Shown piece after piece: positions 1-8,495 of a DNA stretch of 64,000 bases; position 1 is the stretch's first letter, and each line of letters starts with the position of its first letter. The stretch spans positions 563,501 through 627,500 of the forward strand of contig NZ_CP102288.1 of the NCBI RefSeq assembly GCF_025151535.1, given 5' to 3'. The notes beneath the pieces were generated by a model. The model was not told where the DNA came from and made no database searches. It worked only from the letters and a program-made list of their open reading frames with translations. The stretch comes from Segatella copri DSM 18205. Its GTDB lineage: Bacteria > Bacteroidota > Bacteroidia > Bacteroidales > Bacteroidaceae. A program made the position numbers and the translations under genes.

Positions 1-1578
1 GAAAGCTTCTCTGATAGGCCCGAAAAGGGCAAATATCGATCTTTGAAATGTTGAAATCTGGAATATTACCATCCTTCGGAGGTTCATCCACATACATCTG
101 CTATATGCATGCATACGATGTTTGAGCAAGCCCCTGTATCGGGTCTTGCCATTACGTGTATGAAAACTGTATTGGAACATGGCTGCTTCAACGTTATTCC
201 GTTTATGCTGCTCCTCCAAAGGAAGGCTTTCTATCTGCTTCCTTAGCTGATAGGCTTTAATGTCTTTGTCTTCAAAGTAACGCCAACCGGTTTTGTTGTT
301 CCATGGGATTCTCCAACGTTTTCTGGAGCCCTGCTTTGTGACGGCTTTGACGGCCTCATAGGTGTTGCCAGTAGCAATCTCCCTGACGGTCAGACCATCC
401 TCGTCATGTGGTATCAGTTCCCATCTGCATCCACCTTGCATCTTGCCAGTCTTGAGCTGCATGGCATTGTGGTTCTTTGCAAACTCTCGATTGTCTGGAC
501 TTTGATAGGCACCATCTGCATACAGGTCTTCAATCGTAGAATCCGTGACACGTTCACTGTTTTCCACAGCCTCCTGAAGGAAATGGCAGTCTGCAAATAC
601 TGCAGTTTCAACCTGAACGGAAGTGATGATGTTAGGCTTGCCTTCCTCTACAGTCTCTGTGATGTTGGTCACATAGCCTTGCACCTTCTGGTCGTTCTTG
701 GCACGATAGGTTGCATCAGGATCGTTAGGATTCTGAAGACTGTCTGCCTTTACCTCCTTCTTGTCTCGAAGTACAGCCTTTCCGTCCATTACGACATACT
801 GTTCTTCAAACAGACGCAGAAGAAGATCATGTGCAGGAGAAGTAGCAGGAAAAACTGCCAGCATCTCCATGATGAAATTACCAATTCTGGCAAGATTGCT
901 CTGAAGCGTATCAGAGTCAGAGCGGTAAACTGTCTTGGAGGAATCCTCTTTCAAGTATTCCTTTGCCCGCTCTTCCTGCTCTGGGGAGAGATGGGTAAGC
1001 GTGCATGTCTTGAGGAACTTGACCAGAGTTGTATGTATCAGTTCATAGCGAGACTGGCGAGCGATATTGCTACCGATAAGCTTACTGTCCATACGGACGC
1101 ATTTGCCTGATATCTTGAGAAGGTGTACATGCTTGCCAGCAAGCTGCTCGAAGCAGAGCTGCATCAGGTCAATGCCAGTTCTTTCCTGATATTCGCAGAT
1201 GCGGCGGCGAAACAGATAATAGGTATCTATTGATGGGGTTACATCAGTCAGAAGTTCCATGCCGAGAGCCTTTCTGGTAAGAAGGTCAAACTCGCACTTC
1301 TCAAACAGATCCTCGTCGCTGCAACCGAATCCCTCCTTCAAGACAGACATAGCCACGAGTATGCGGATGGAAGCATTTGGGCGGCCGCTCTTCTTGCCTT
1401 CAGGGAACAAAGGCTTGAATATCTCCTCATCAATCTTGGTTGTCACGAGGATATAGAACTGGTTATGCCATGCGTTGGGGTCAGAATACTTCTTTGAAGC
1501 ACGACTTCCTAACTGCATTGAGGGAGCCGTGAATATATCTAACTGAGGATTCGGATCTGTCTTTTTAAACATAGTCAT
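1..1578 (-). CDS. IS1182-family (DUF772/DDE) transposase, C-terminus beyond window
   Basis: I translated this frame by eye from the ATG at 1578 and it stays open to base 1, so the 3' end lies outside the window. At least 526 residues are visible. The N-terminal DUF772-like part (about residues 40-130) is followed by a DDE-type core. Candidate acidic residues are D164 in MDSKLIGS, D355 in DGAYQSPDN and E464 in NNVEAAMFQYSFH, the last followed by the RGLLKHR segment usual for IS1182 relatives. A second ATG lies at 1572. The element's right end should lie between about 1600 and 1700, but I could not fix its inverted repeat without the other end. The family call is inference from motifs and length. 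Confidence 0.85.
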   Translation of the reverse strand, partial: MTMFKKTDPNPQLDIFTAPSMQLGSRASKKYSDPNAWHNQFYILVTTKIDEEIFKPLFPEGKKSGRPNASIRILVAMSVLKEGFGCSDEDLFEKCEFDLLTRKALGMELLTDVTPSIDTYYLFRRRICEYQERTGIDLMQLCFEQLAGKHVHLLKISGKCVRMDSKLIGSNIARQSRYELIHTTLVKFLKTCTLTHLSPEQEERAKEYLKEDSSKTVYRSDSDTLQSNLARIGNFIMEMLAVFPATSPAHDLLLRLFEEQYVVMDGKAVLRDKKEVKADSLQNPNDPDATYRAKNDQKVQGYVTNITETVEEGKPNIITSVQVETAVFADCHFLQEAVENSERVTDSTIEDLYADGAYQSPDNREFAKNHNAMQLKTGKMQGGCRWELIPHDEDGLTVREIATGNTYEAVKAVTKQGSRKRWRIPWNNKTGWRYFEDKDIKAYQLRKQIESLPLEEQHKRNNVEAAMFQYSFHTRNGKTRYRGLLKHRMHAYSRCMWMNLRRMVIFQISTFQRSIFALFGPIREAF

Positions 1579-1792
1579 TCTTTTAATTGATGGTGTAAAG
1601 ATACGAAAAATATTCCAGATAACAGCATAAAGCAGAGATTATTTTCGTGAAATATAAACATTTTAAACAGGCCTTACTTTTTAAAGTGGGCTCAGTTTAT
1701 ATAAATTGCATCAAATTCTAAAAAAATGGCATGTAGAAAGAATAGTATTGATAATGAGCAAGATAATATCATGTATTTCGCTACTTTTGTCG

Positions 1793-1800
1793 TATATTTG
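1793..1800 (+). promoter_or_regulatory. -7 box TATATTTG
   Basis: This matches the Bacteroidota TAnnTTTG box. A second match, TACTTTTG, lies at 1782-1789. Either gives a leader of about 65-75 nt before the ATG at 1871. Confidence 0.5.
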
Positions 1801-1870
1801 CCACCGAAAAGAACCAATAAACGTGTTGATTCTAAAAACAATATTTAAACCTATAAAATATATAAAGCTT

Positions 1871-3160
1871 ATGAAAAAGTTATTTACTCTAGTGTTTGCA
1901 GCATGTGCAAGTCTTAGCGTTAGTGCAGTTGAGAAAGATTTAGTTACGACTCCAATAACCATTGAGGCAACTCAAGGTGAAGATGGTCTAAAATGGGCAG
2001 AAACTGAAGCTATTATTCTTGAGGCTTCTGATGTCGCAGTGAATGACTTCTTGAAGTTGACTGTTACAGATGCCGAGGCAGGTTCTGGTGAACAGAATGT
2101 TTTGCAGTTTAAAAAAGCAGATAGCAGTGATATGTATTATGGAAGTACATTTAATCCTGCTCCAAACTCAGTTGTCACGATACCAGTTACAAAGGAAATT
2201 TTGGCACAGATAACAGGCAAAGGCTTTAAACTCGGTGGTGCGGTTCAGCAGAAGAGTGGCTCTTGGCCTGCAGTACTTGGCAAGAAAATAACTGTTTCTA
2301 AAATATCAGTTTTGCCTGCTAGTGATTTTATGACATTGGATTTGTCTTCTGCAGGTAAGTCAACAACGGCTGCTTGGAGTGGAGTCACAATTCCAAGTGC
2401 TAATTTTAAGTTAGCTAAAGCTGGTGATGTCGTAGTAGTTACGACTACAGCCGAGGATGCAATTAGAAATGAAGGTAATTTCCAGTATAATATGGGTAAA
2501 CTTCAGCTCAGTGGTTGGAATATCCCAATGTTCTTTGTTCAGACTTTGTCGGCAGCTGATATTGAAAAAATCAATTCAACCGAAAGCCCTCAGTGGTATT
2601 ATCAGGGTGCAAAGTTCCCTGTTTCTGCTACGGTTATGTTGTATCGTCAGAAAACTGATTTACCTTCAAACAAAACTGTTATAAATGTAGAAGAGACAGC
2701 TTTAGGTGTTTGGGAAAATGGTGTTGTTTTGGCAAAGGAGAACTTTGCAAATGTACAAGCAGGTGATGAATTGCATATAGCTATTAAGGATTTTAAAGAG
2801 GTGAATAAGGAGGGCGAGTCTTGGACTCGTCGTGGTCAGATTCAGTTGGCTTCAGCTGGTGAGAACTGGCCGTCTGTGTCCACTACTATAGATGTCTTTG
2901 ATGTATCAGAGGCGGTAGTTGTATTTGATGATAAGATTGTTGCTGCAGCTAAAGAGTTTGGTTTGGTAGTTAAGGGTGAGTGCTTGACAGTTGCAGGTGC
3001 AAATCTTTATACTAAGGCAGTTCCTACTGGCATCTCTGGCACTGTTGTAGCTCCAAAGGAAAACACTAATGCTCCGGTTTACAACCTCGTTGGTCAGCAG
3101 GTTAATGCATCTTATAAGGGTGTTGTAATCAAGAATGGTAAAAAGTATGTTCAGAAATAG
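1871..3160 (+). CDS. Secreted protein with Bacteroidales C-terminal sorting-like tail
   Basis: The protein has 429 residues. I chose the ATG at 1871 because it opens a clean signal peptide (MKKLFTLVFAACASLSVSA) and because candidate promoters lie just upstream; longer in-frame starts would lie upstream of those boxes. The body holds repeated beta-rich stretches of similar character (for example PASDFMTLDLSSAGKS and later TVINVEETALGVWENG), suggesting two or three related modules. The last 30 residues (VYNLVGQQVNASYKGVVI, then NGKKYVQK) have the NLxGQxV...G.VI.NGKK pattern common at the C-termini of exported Prevotella proteins. No enzymatic motif is visible and I do not know the function. Export or surface display is inference. 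Confidence 0.8.
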   Translation: MKKLFTLVFAACASLSVSAVEKDLVTTPITIEATQGEDGLKWAETEAIILEASDVAVNDFLKLTVTDAEAGSGEQNVLQFKKADSSDMYYGSTFNPAPNSVVTIPVTKEILAQITGKGFKLGGAVQQKSGSWPAVLGKKITVSKISVLPASDFMTLDLSSAGKSTTAAWSGVTIPSANFKLAKAGDVVVVTTTAEDAIRNEGNFQYNMGKLQLSGWNIPMFFVQTLSAADIEKINSTESPQWYYQGAKFPVSATVMLYRQKTDLPSNKTVINVEETALGVWENGVVLAKENFANVQAGDELHIAIKDFKEVNKEGESWTRRGQIQLASAGENWPSVSTTIDVFDVSEAVVVFDDKIVAAAKEFGLVVKGECLTVAGANLYTKAVPTGISGTVVAPKENTNAPVYNLVGQQVNASYKGVVIKNGKKYVQK

Positions 3161-3191
3161 TATAGAGTTATATTTTTAGTTTGTTGAAAAG

Positions 3192-3225
3192 AAAAGAGAG
3201 GGTATGTGAATGCCCTCTCTTTTTG
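3192..3225. terminator. Bidirectional intrinsic terminator
   Basis: Arms AAAAGAGAGGG and CCCTCTCTTTT pair around a 10-nt loop, with a T-run on both strands. It separates the convergent genes ending at 3160 and 3249. Confidence 0.8.
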
Positions 3226-3248
3226 ATTTTATCCGTTTCGAACATTGT

Positions 3249-4313
3249 TTAATGTTCAAGATATAGTCCGTTTAGCTTTTCCAGGAAAACACAAACTTCA
3301 TCATTTATCATTTCCATGAAACCATGAGTCTTCTTGTTCGATACACCTGGATATGGAGTATAGTAATGCTCCTCAATCGGTTCTCCCTGGTTTCTGCCAA
3401 ACATCAGGTAAGCTAAGTGATGCTGCTTGAGTACTGTAAGCAATGTCTCTGAAAAAATACTGGAATCACCAATAGATTCTACTCCTGTTGTCAGTCCGAA
3501 GGCATTGTTGTGGTCTTGGGCAAAAGGCAGAGCCTGCTTCACAATCTCCTTGATGCTCTTCTGGTAGAGTGGGAGGTCGATGGCATTTTTGCTTTGCAGA
3601 TATGTCACGTTGATCACATCAATCTTGTTGTCCGGATAGCGATCCATCAGATTCTTGCCCGGCTGGTAGGTTTCAGAATAACTATAAACTACATTCGTTA
3701 CATCCTCGTCATCCAAGAGATCCTGTATCTTCTTGTAAAGACTGATATAGTCGTCTTTGCTGAGTTTACAGTACCATGTCTTACCGTCTATAGGAAGAAG
3801 ATTGAGTACTACAGGTGCTTTGATACCATAACCATCTTGCAGTGTATCAAGATATTTGGCAACCTGTTTGGTATATTCCTCCAGCATATCATCATTGCCG
3901 TTATAATCAGGCATTGTCCAGTTCATGATGAGTAAGCCTCCCTTACGGAAGTGTTTCAGCACATCTTCCCTGATAGCCTTGAACGGAACGCCGTCTATGT
4001 TCTGTGATTTTCCATTTTCAATACCAGCCAACTCATATCCATTTGCTGCCGGTCTGTAACCGCAGAGAGTTTTCAAGTCGCATCGGTCGCTGTCACATTG
4101 CCAGCGGTTCCAGCCTATTCCGGTTAAGGTTCCATACATCTGGCCTATCAGCGTACCTTTGTTGGCATACGCCTTGATGTTGGTTTTCAGATTCTCTGTG
4201 CGGGTTGTGAGACCGCTCATGGCAATCTCGTCATACGATTTCTTTTTCTTCTCACCGCATGAAGAGAAAGCCAGGAGGGCCGCGAACATCAATATAATAT
4301 ATTTGATTCTCAT
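3249..4313 (-). CDS. GH26-like lipoprotein, apparently lacking the catalytic glutamates
   Basis: The 354-residue protein starts with a lipoprotein signal (LLAFSSC, lipid Cys about residue 20) followed by a lysine-rich stretch. The body follows the GH26 (beta-mannanase-like) pattern: GTLIGQMYGT near the N-terminus, GGLLIMNWTMPDYNG where GH26 enzymes have the WHxxNP strand, VVLNLLPIDGKTWY where they carry RPxHExNG, YPDNKIDVINVTY for the YPGDxYVDxxGxDxY segment, and AFGLTTGVESIGD where the nucleophile strand (TExG) is expected. By this eye alignment both catalytic Glu and the conserved His are replaced, so it may bind rather than cut glycan. It lies 6 bp downstream of the GH5 gene, probably in the same operon. 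Fold assignment is fairly confident; loss of catalysis is inference. Confidence 0.7.
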   Translation of the reverse strand: MRIKYIILMFAALLAFSSCGEKKKKSYDEIAMSGLTTRTENLKTNIKAYANKGTLIGQMYGTLTGIGWNRWQCDSDRCDLKTLCGYRPAANGYELAGIENGKSQNIDGVPFKAIREDVLKHFRKGGLLIMNWTMPDYNGNDDMLEEYTKQVAKYLDTLQDGYGIKAPVVLNLLPIDGKTWYCKLSKDDYISLYKKIQDLLDDEDVTNVVYSYSETYQPGKNLMDRYPDNKIDVINVTYLQSKNAIDLPLYQKSIKEIVKQALPFAQDHNNAFGLTTGVESIGDSSIFSETLLTVLKQHHLAYLMFGRNQGEPIEEHYYTPYPGVSNKKTHGFMEMINDEVCVFLEKLNGLYLEH

Positions 4314-4319
4314 AATTTG

Positions 4320-5654
4320 TTATTCATTATAAGCCTTTTTCATGGCTTCCACTACTGTAGGGAGTGTCCACTGAGGAACAGTTCTGTCTTTCTCAGTGAA
4401 GATGCTCATCCAGTAGAAAGTGGCTACGCCGTATGCCTTTGCCTGCTTCACGATGTCGGCAGCCTGGTCGGCAGCAGCCTGAATCTCGCTGGCAGAACTG
4501 GTTTTGCTGACACTCTTGCTTCCGTGAGTACCGTATTCGCCGATGATGCAAGGAATGCCCTTGCTGATGAACTTATTGTTCAGGCGGGTGAACATATTCT
4601 TGATTTCATTGCTGCAGGAAGCATCCCACTTGCCTTTCTGGGCAAACCAATCCCATGGAGCATAGGTGTGAACTTCTACTGCGATATGACCAACCACCTT
4701 GTCGGTAGGGATGACGAGGTTGTTCAATACGTCGTCACCATTAGCTGCAGCATAGGTATTGATGATGAGGTTGCGGGTCTCGTTGTTGCCACCGGTAGCA
4801 CGTACTGCATTCACGAAACTCTGGGCATATTCATTCAAACCCTTATAGCTGCTTGCGCTCTTTGGTGCATTCCAGGTGTTGTCGGCATCAAGCATCTCGT
4901 TGTAACCTTCGAACACCAGGTGCTGGTCGTAGTTCTTGAAACGGGTGGCAATCTGGGTCCAGAGATATTCAAACTTCTCTTTGTTCTCCTTATAGTTGGC
5001 TTCATCAGCCTTGATCCAGTGCTTTACTTTCTCATCGTCTGCACCTGTATCATGGTGAACATTCAGGATGCAGTACATACCGTTATCAATGACGTAATTT
5101 ACGATTTCCTGTATTCTGTTCATCCAGGCTTCATCCACGGTTCCGTCTTCCTTCATGTGCTGGAACCAGGTAACGGGGATGCGGACAGAATTAAAACCGT
5201 TCTTCTTCAGGAAATCTACCATCGGTTTGGTCGTTGGCTCCTGTCCCCAAGCTTTCTCGAAATCAGTAACCGAGTTGCTGCCCATGTTCAGCCACATGGC
5301 AACCGCATCTGTGCAGTTGCCGAAGTTGGTACCGATGCCCATGTTCTTCACTGCATTCACAGCACTTTCTTCCTTATAGTCTCCTTTATGAAAGACTGAA
5401 AATGTAATGTTTTCTATTTTATCGAGATTGTATGTCTGCCAGGCGCCTGTGTTCTCATAGCCTTTGGCGTATAACTCCAGTTTGTTTCCATTATGTTTGA
5501 TGATGGATATATCTCCATTCTTATTTCCACCGGCAAGGCTCCATTCAGTAGTTTTTCCATCAGTTGTCTTGATGGTGAAGTTATCGCCTGCCTCCTGTGC
5601 CAGGAGCGCCAGCGGCATCAGAATCGTGATGAGTGAGAGTAATATCTTTTTCAT
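4320..5654 (-). CDS. Secreted GH5 endo-beta-glycanase
   Basis: The 444-residue protein has a signal peptide (MKKILLSLITILMPLALLAQ), a short N-terminal beta domain (about residues 25-90) and a GH5 TIM barrel (about 95-444). Visible family motifs: GFNSVRIPVTW, ILNVHHD, general acid/base E253 in FEGYNEM and nucleophile E373 in IIGEYGTHG, then ATFYWMS. The pattern resembles subfamily GH5_4 (endoglucanase/xyloglucanase), though mannan or mixed-linkage glucan remain possible. Its ATG overlaps the stop of the preceding 151-residue gene (ATGA), implying translational coupling, and the GH26-like gene follows 6 bp later. Both GH5 catalytic residues are intact. The product is probably exported and, with the GPH transporter across the intergenic region, would feed oligosaccharides into the cell. 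Confidence 0.88.
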   Translation of the reverse strand: MKKILLSLITILMPLALLAQEAGDNFTIKTTDGKTTEWSLAGGNKNGDISIIKHNGNKLELYAKGYENTGAWQTYNLDKIENITFSVFHKGDYKEESAVNAVKNMGIGTNFGNCTDAVAMWLNMGSNSVTDFEKAWGQEPTTKPMVDFLKKNGFNSVRIPVTWFQHMKEDGTVDEAWMNRIQEIVNYVIDNGMYCILNVHHDTGADDEKVKHWIKADEANYKENKEKFEYLWTQIATRFKNYDQHLVFEGYNEMLDADNTWNAPKSASSYKGLNEYAQSFVNAVRATGGNNETRNLIINTYAAANGDDVLNNLVIPTDKVVGHIAVEVHTYAPWDWFAQKGKWDASCSNEIKNMFTRLNNKFISKGIPCIIGEYGTHGSKSVSKTSSASEIQAAADQAADIVKQAKAYGVATFYWMSIFTEKDRTVPQWTLPTVVEAMKKAYNE

Positions 5655-6106
5655 TGTCTAGCTACTTTTATGGATTTGTTATTAATCTTGATGATGTAAA
5701 CGCCATGTGTCAATGCATTGAGATTGATGATGGTCTTACCTTCTGCAGTTGTAGGAGAGAGTTTGATGGCTTTTCCATCCAGTGCGAAGGCATTTATCTT
5801 GTTGTTGGTACCATCCACGATGATACGGTCACCTTCGAAGGCAAACTTGTTGTTGGTTTCTACCTGCTTGATGCCTGTCGTTGTGCCATAAGTGAAGGTG
5901 GAAACCTTCCATAGTTCGTAACAGGCAGTAGTAGCTGTAGATTTTACAGTCATCTTATCATTTCCGAAGGTTACTTCTGGTAGAGTGCTCAGTGCAAACT
6001 CTATCTTGCTACCATCGTTGAATGATACAAACAGCGACTTGCCGTCTGTAGCTTTGGCTGAGATGCTGCTCAGAGCTATCAGTAAGGATAATGCTATTTT
6101 CTTCAT
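5651..6106 (-). CDS. Small secreted protein with T9SS type A-like C-terminal domain
   Basis: This 151-residue protein has a signal peptide (MKKIALSLLIALSSISAKA). Its N-terminal part (LFVSFNDGSKIEFALSTLP, then VTFGNDKMTV) is built like the N-terminal module of the downstream GH5 protein. Its end (NLNALTHGVYIIKINN, then KSIKVARQ) fits the Bacteroidota type A sorting-domain pattern. It is the first gene of the glycanase operon, and its TGA overlaps the GH5 start by four bases. No catalytic domain is present; a carrier, adaptor or surface-anchoring role is conceivable but unproven. It may equally be the remnant of a larger enzyme reduced to signal, spacer and sorting domain. Confidence 0.75.
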   Translation of the reverse strand: MKKIALSLLIALSSISAKATDGKSLFVSFNDGSKIEFALSTLPEVTFGNDKMTVKSTATTACYELWKVSTFTYGTTTGIKQVETNNKFAFEGDRIIVDGTNNKINAFALDGKAIKLSPTTAEGKTIINLNALTHGVYIIKINNKSIKVARQ

Positions 6107-6164
6107 ATCGGGTTGATGTTTTGGTTTTAATTAAAAATGTGGCGCAGTTGATATAACTACGCCA

Positions 6165-6172
6165 CAAATTTA
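6165..6172 (-). promoter_or_regulatory. -7 box TAAATTTG for the GH5/GH26 operon
   Basis: A minus-strand TAnnTTTG match about 58 bp upstream of the 151-residue gene, giving a leader of roughly 50 nt. Confidence 0.55.
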
Positions 6173-6255
6173 CGAATTATATTTCACATAAATGCGTTTT
6201 TTATGTTAAATATTCTAGCTTATGGAAAGATAGTAATCTTGGTAACAAGATTGTA

Positions 6256-6313
6256 GGGATTCGTTCTCCTCATCCGTATTATCAAATATAGATGGGGAGC
6301 GAATCCCTTTTTT
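6256..6313 (+). terminator. Intrinsic terminator upstream of the sugar transporter
   Basis: The stem pairs 6256-6269 with 6294-6307 (GGGATTCG with CGAATCCC at the base), followed by six T. It lies between two divergent genes, so no coding transcript on this strand ends here; it must end a short leader or small RNA. Confidence 0.75.
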
Positions 6314-6324
6314 AGTAATACTCA

Positions 6325-6366
6325 ACATTCAACACTTAACATTCAACATTCAACATTTAACATTAA
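6325..6366 (+). repeat. AACATTCA direct repeats before the transporter start
   Basis: Five tandem 8-10-bp units of the CAACATTCAACATT type end 12 bp before the ATG at 6378. The same block recurs at about 8461-8489 before the second kinase gene. Confidence 0.7.
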
Positions 6367-6377
6367 AAATAAAAACA

Positions 6378-7721
6378 ATGGCTCGTTTAAAAGAAAAAAT
6401 AGCTTATGCATTGGGTGATGCCGCTGCGGGTGGTATTGTATGGAAGGTGATGTCTATCGCTTTTCCTCTGTTTTTTACAAACGTCTTCGGACTCTCGTTT
6501 GCGGATGCAGCAGTACTGATGCTCGTAGCCCGCATGTTCGATGTGGTTACTGACCCGCTGATGGGTACTCTTGCCGACCGTACCCAGAGCCGTTTCGGTA
6601 CCTACCGTCCTTGGCTCATCTATGGTGCCATTCCTTTCGGATTGATATTTGCCCTCTTGCTCTATACTCCAGACTTCGGTCCTGTGGGCAAGCGAATCTA
6701 TGCTTACGCCCTCTATCTGCTGATGATGGCGGTATATACCATGGTGAATGTGCCTTACGGCTCATTGCTCGGTGTGATGACCGATGATGATGATGAGAAG
6801 AACCAGTTTTCTTCTTTCCGTATGGTGGGTGCTTATGCCATGGGATTCGTCACCCTGCTTTCTTTCCCTTATCTCCAGAAGATGGTAGGTGGAACAGCCG
6901 CACATCAGTATGCTGTCATTGGTGCCGTGCTCGGTATTATTGCAGCTGTGATGACATTGGCTTGCGGACTCCTTACCAAGGAACGTCTGAAGCCGAAGCG
7001 CGCTGAGAAGTTCTCTTTCCAGCAGTTTGCCGACCTCGTTCACAACAAGGCTTGGCTCTATATGACAGCCATCGCCGTGTGCACCAACTTCTTCAACGGA
7101 TTCCGCTATGCAGTAGCTGGCTATATGTTTGATTACTGTCTGCATGGCAATGTAACCATCGAGGGATTGATTATCAACTATACCGTTTTCATGGCATTCG
7201 GTGAAGTAACCTGTATGATTTTCGGTGGTGTATCTCCTTGGTTCACCCGTCTGGTAGGCAGCAAGCGCATGGCATTCTTTTGGGCTGCAGCACTCTGTCT
7301 GGTTCTCTCGGTTGTCTTCTTCTTCATCCCGATGAATCCATCCTATATCTGGGTGATGATAGCCATCGTTATCCTTACCTCTATGGGTATCGGTATCTAT
7401 TCGCCATTGATGTGGTCTATGTATGCCGATGTAGCCGACTACCATACCGAGCATTTCGGAACATCCGCTACAGGTCTTATCTTCTCTTCCGGTACGATGA
7501 GCCAGAAGTTTGGTACCGCCATTTCCGGTTCTCTCATCGCCCTCTTCCTGGGCTGGGCAGGTGCCAACATGATAACAGATAAGATGGGTAATACGATGAT
7601 TGACCCAGCCAGTGTCACCGACTCTGTGCTTACGATGGTATGGTCATTGTTCTCACTCTTCCCAGCCGTCATCGCCTTCCTGCTGATGGTGCTTGCCTGG
7701 AAGTTCCCTATCCGCAAATAA
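6378..7721 (+). CDS. GPH-family (MelB/YicJ-like) MFS sugar:cation symporter
   Basis: A 447-residue membrane protein with about 12 hydrophobic segments. It opens like glycoside-pentoside-hexuronide symporters (KIAYALGDAAAGGIVWKV), carries the family signature FDVVTDPLMGTLADRT after helix 2, then RFGTYRPWLIYG, and ends with a short cytoplasmic tail. The family imports disaccharides or oligosaccharides with H+ or Na+ across the inner membrane. It is divergent from the GH5/GH26 operon, which suggests that it takes up oligosaccharides released by those enzymes; the substrate cannot be read from sequence. A terminator and an AACATTCA repeat block lie directly upstream, so expression may be controlled by attenuation. 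Confidence 0.9.
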   Translation: MARLKEKIAYALGDAAAGGIVWKVMSIAFPLFFTNVFGLSFADAAVLMLVARMFDVVTDPLMGTLADRTQSRFGTYRPWLIYGAIPFGLIFALLLYTPDFGPVGKRIYAYALYLLMMAVYTMVNVPYGSLLGVMTDDDDEKNQFSSFRMVGAYAMGFVTLLSFPYLQKMVGGTAAHQYAVIGAVLGIIAAVMTLACGLLTKERLKPKRAEKFSFQQFADLVHNKAWLYMTAIAVCTNFFNGFRYAVAGYMFDYCLHGNVTIEGLIINYTVFMAFGEVTCMIFGGVSPWFTRLVGSKRMAFFWAAALCLVLSVVFFFIPMNPSYIWVMIAIVILTSMGIGIYSPLMWSMYADVADYHTEHFGTSATGLIFSSGTMSQKFGTAISGSLIALFLGWAGANMITDKMGNTMIDPASVTDSVLTMVWSLFSLFPAVIAFLLMVLAWKFPIRK

Positions 7722-7747
7722 TTGTTTTAACATAACTAATAAAATAA

Positions 7748-8371
7748 ATGTATATAGCAATAGCAGGAAATATCGGTAGTGGCAAAACAACACTCACCAA
7801 GATGCTGTCTAAACATTATGGATGGAAACAGTACTTGGAGCCCGTGGCTGAAAACCCCTATATCGATGACTATTACAAGGATATCTCGCGATGGGCACTC
7901 AATATGGAGGTGTTCTATCTGAAGCAGCGATTCAAGAATCTGCTGGAAATCCAACACAGTAAAGAGACGGTTATCCAGGACCGCACCATCTTTGAGGGTG
8001 TTTATGTCTTTGCGGCCAACAACCGGAAGATGGGCAACATGGACCAGCGCGACTACGAGACTTATATGGGGCTTTTCGAGTCTATGATGGAAGTGGTGGA
8101 GATGCCTGAACTGATGATATATCTCCGTTCTTCAGTTCCTCACCTCGTGAAGAATATCCAGAAGCGCGGTCGTGATTATGAGCAGAAGATGCCTCTGGGT
8201 TATCTGGAAGGTATCAACAATCTTTACGAAGATTTCATCATGAACAAGTATAAGGGCAAGGTGCTTATCGTAGAAGTTGATAATCTCGATTTCGAGCACA
8301 ATCCCAAGCAGTTTGGTGAAATCGTAGATAAGATAGATGCCAAGCTCTTCGGGCTCTTTTCTGAAAGGTAA
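7748..8371 (+). CDS. Deoxynucleoside kinase, first paralogue
   Basis: The 207-residue protein belongs to the dCK/dGK/TK2-type kinase family. It has the P-loop IAGNIGSGKTTLTK (residues 4-17), the EPV segment after it, the DRTIFEG motif (equivalent to the DRS/DRTxxE substrate-base motif) and the RGRDYE lid arginines near residue 140. It phosphorylates a deoxynucleoside using ATP for the nucleotide salvage pathway in the cytoplasm. A second full-length paralogue follows 124 bp downstream. In lactobacilli such pairs form dAK/dGK heterodimers; whether this pair does is inference. The base specificity cannot be decided here. Confidence 0.9.
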   Translation: MYIAIAGNIGSGKTTLTKMLSKHYGWKQYLEPVAENPYIDDYYKDISRWALNMEVFYLKQRFKNLLEIQHSKETVIQDRTIFEGVYVFAANNRKMGNMDQRDYETYMGLFESMMEVVEMPELMIYLRSSVPHLVKNIQKRGRDYEQKMPLGYLEGINNLYEDFIMNKYKGKVLIVEVDNLDFEHNPKQFGEIVDKIDAKLFGLFSER

Positions 8372-8495
8372 AAGGGTAAAAAGGTAAAAAAGTAAAAAGG
8401 TAAAAAGAACCTTCCCCCCTTTGCGCCCCCGTTCCTAGCGATTCCATCGCTAGTCCAATTCAACATTCAACATTCAACATTTAACATTGAAATAG
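8372..8495 (+). repeat. Intergenic repeat block between the kinase genes
   Basis: The spacer holds GGTAAAAAAGTAAAAA-type purine repeats (8372-8406), a GC-rich element of about 33 bp containing the hairpin CTAGCGATtccATCGCTAG (8423-8456), and the AACATTCA repeat (8461-8489) just before the next ATG. The purine repeat and the hairpin element recur after the second kinase gene. Confidence 0.75.

Noticed and set aside
406..1110. Plus-strand open frame of 234 codons
   Set aside because: It lies antisense to a transposase frame that is open over the whole 1-1578 region and matches a known family.
1706..1870. Longer N-terminus for the 1871 gene
   Set aside because: It would start upstream of the best promoter boxes and push the signal peptide 55 residues inside.
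4317..5399. Plus-strand open frame of 360 codons opposite GH5
   Set aside because: The GH5 gene on the other strand has a signal peptide, both catalytic motifs and operon neighbours; this frame has no promoter or family pattern.
6762..7454. Minus-strand open frame inside the GPH transporter
   Set aside because: Antisense shadow; the composition (His/Glu-rich, no family) is typical of such frames.
3249..7721. Polysaccharide utilisation locus with SusC/SusD
   Set aside because: No SusC-like TonB-dependent transporter or SusD-like lipoprotein gene is present in the window.
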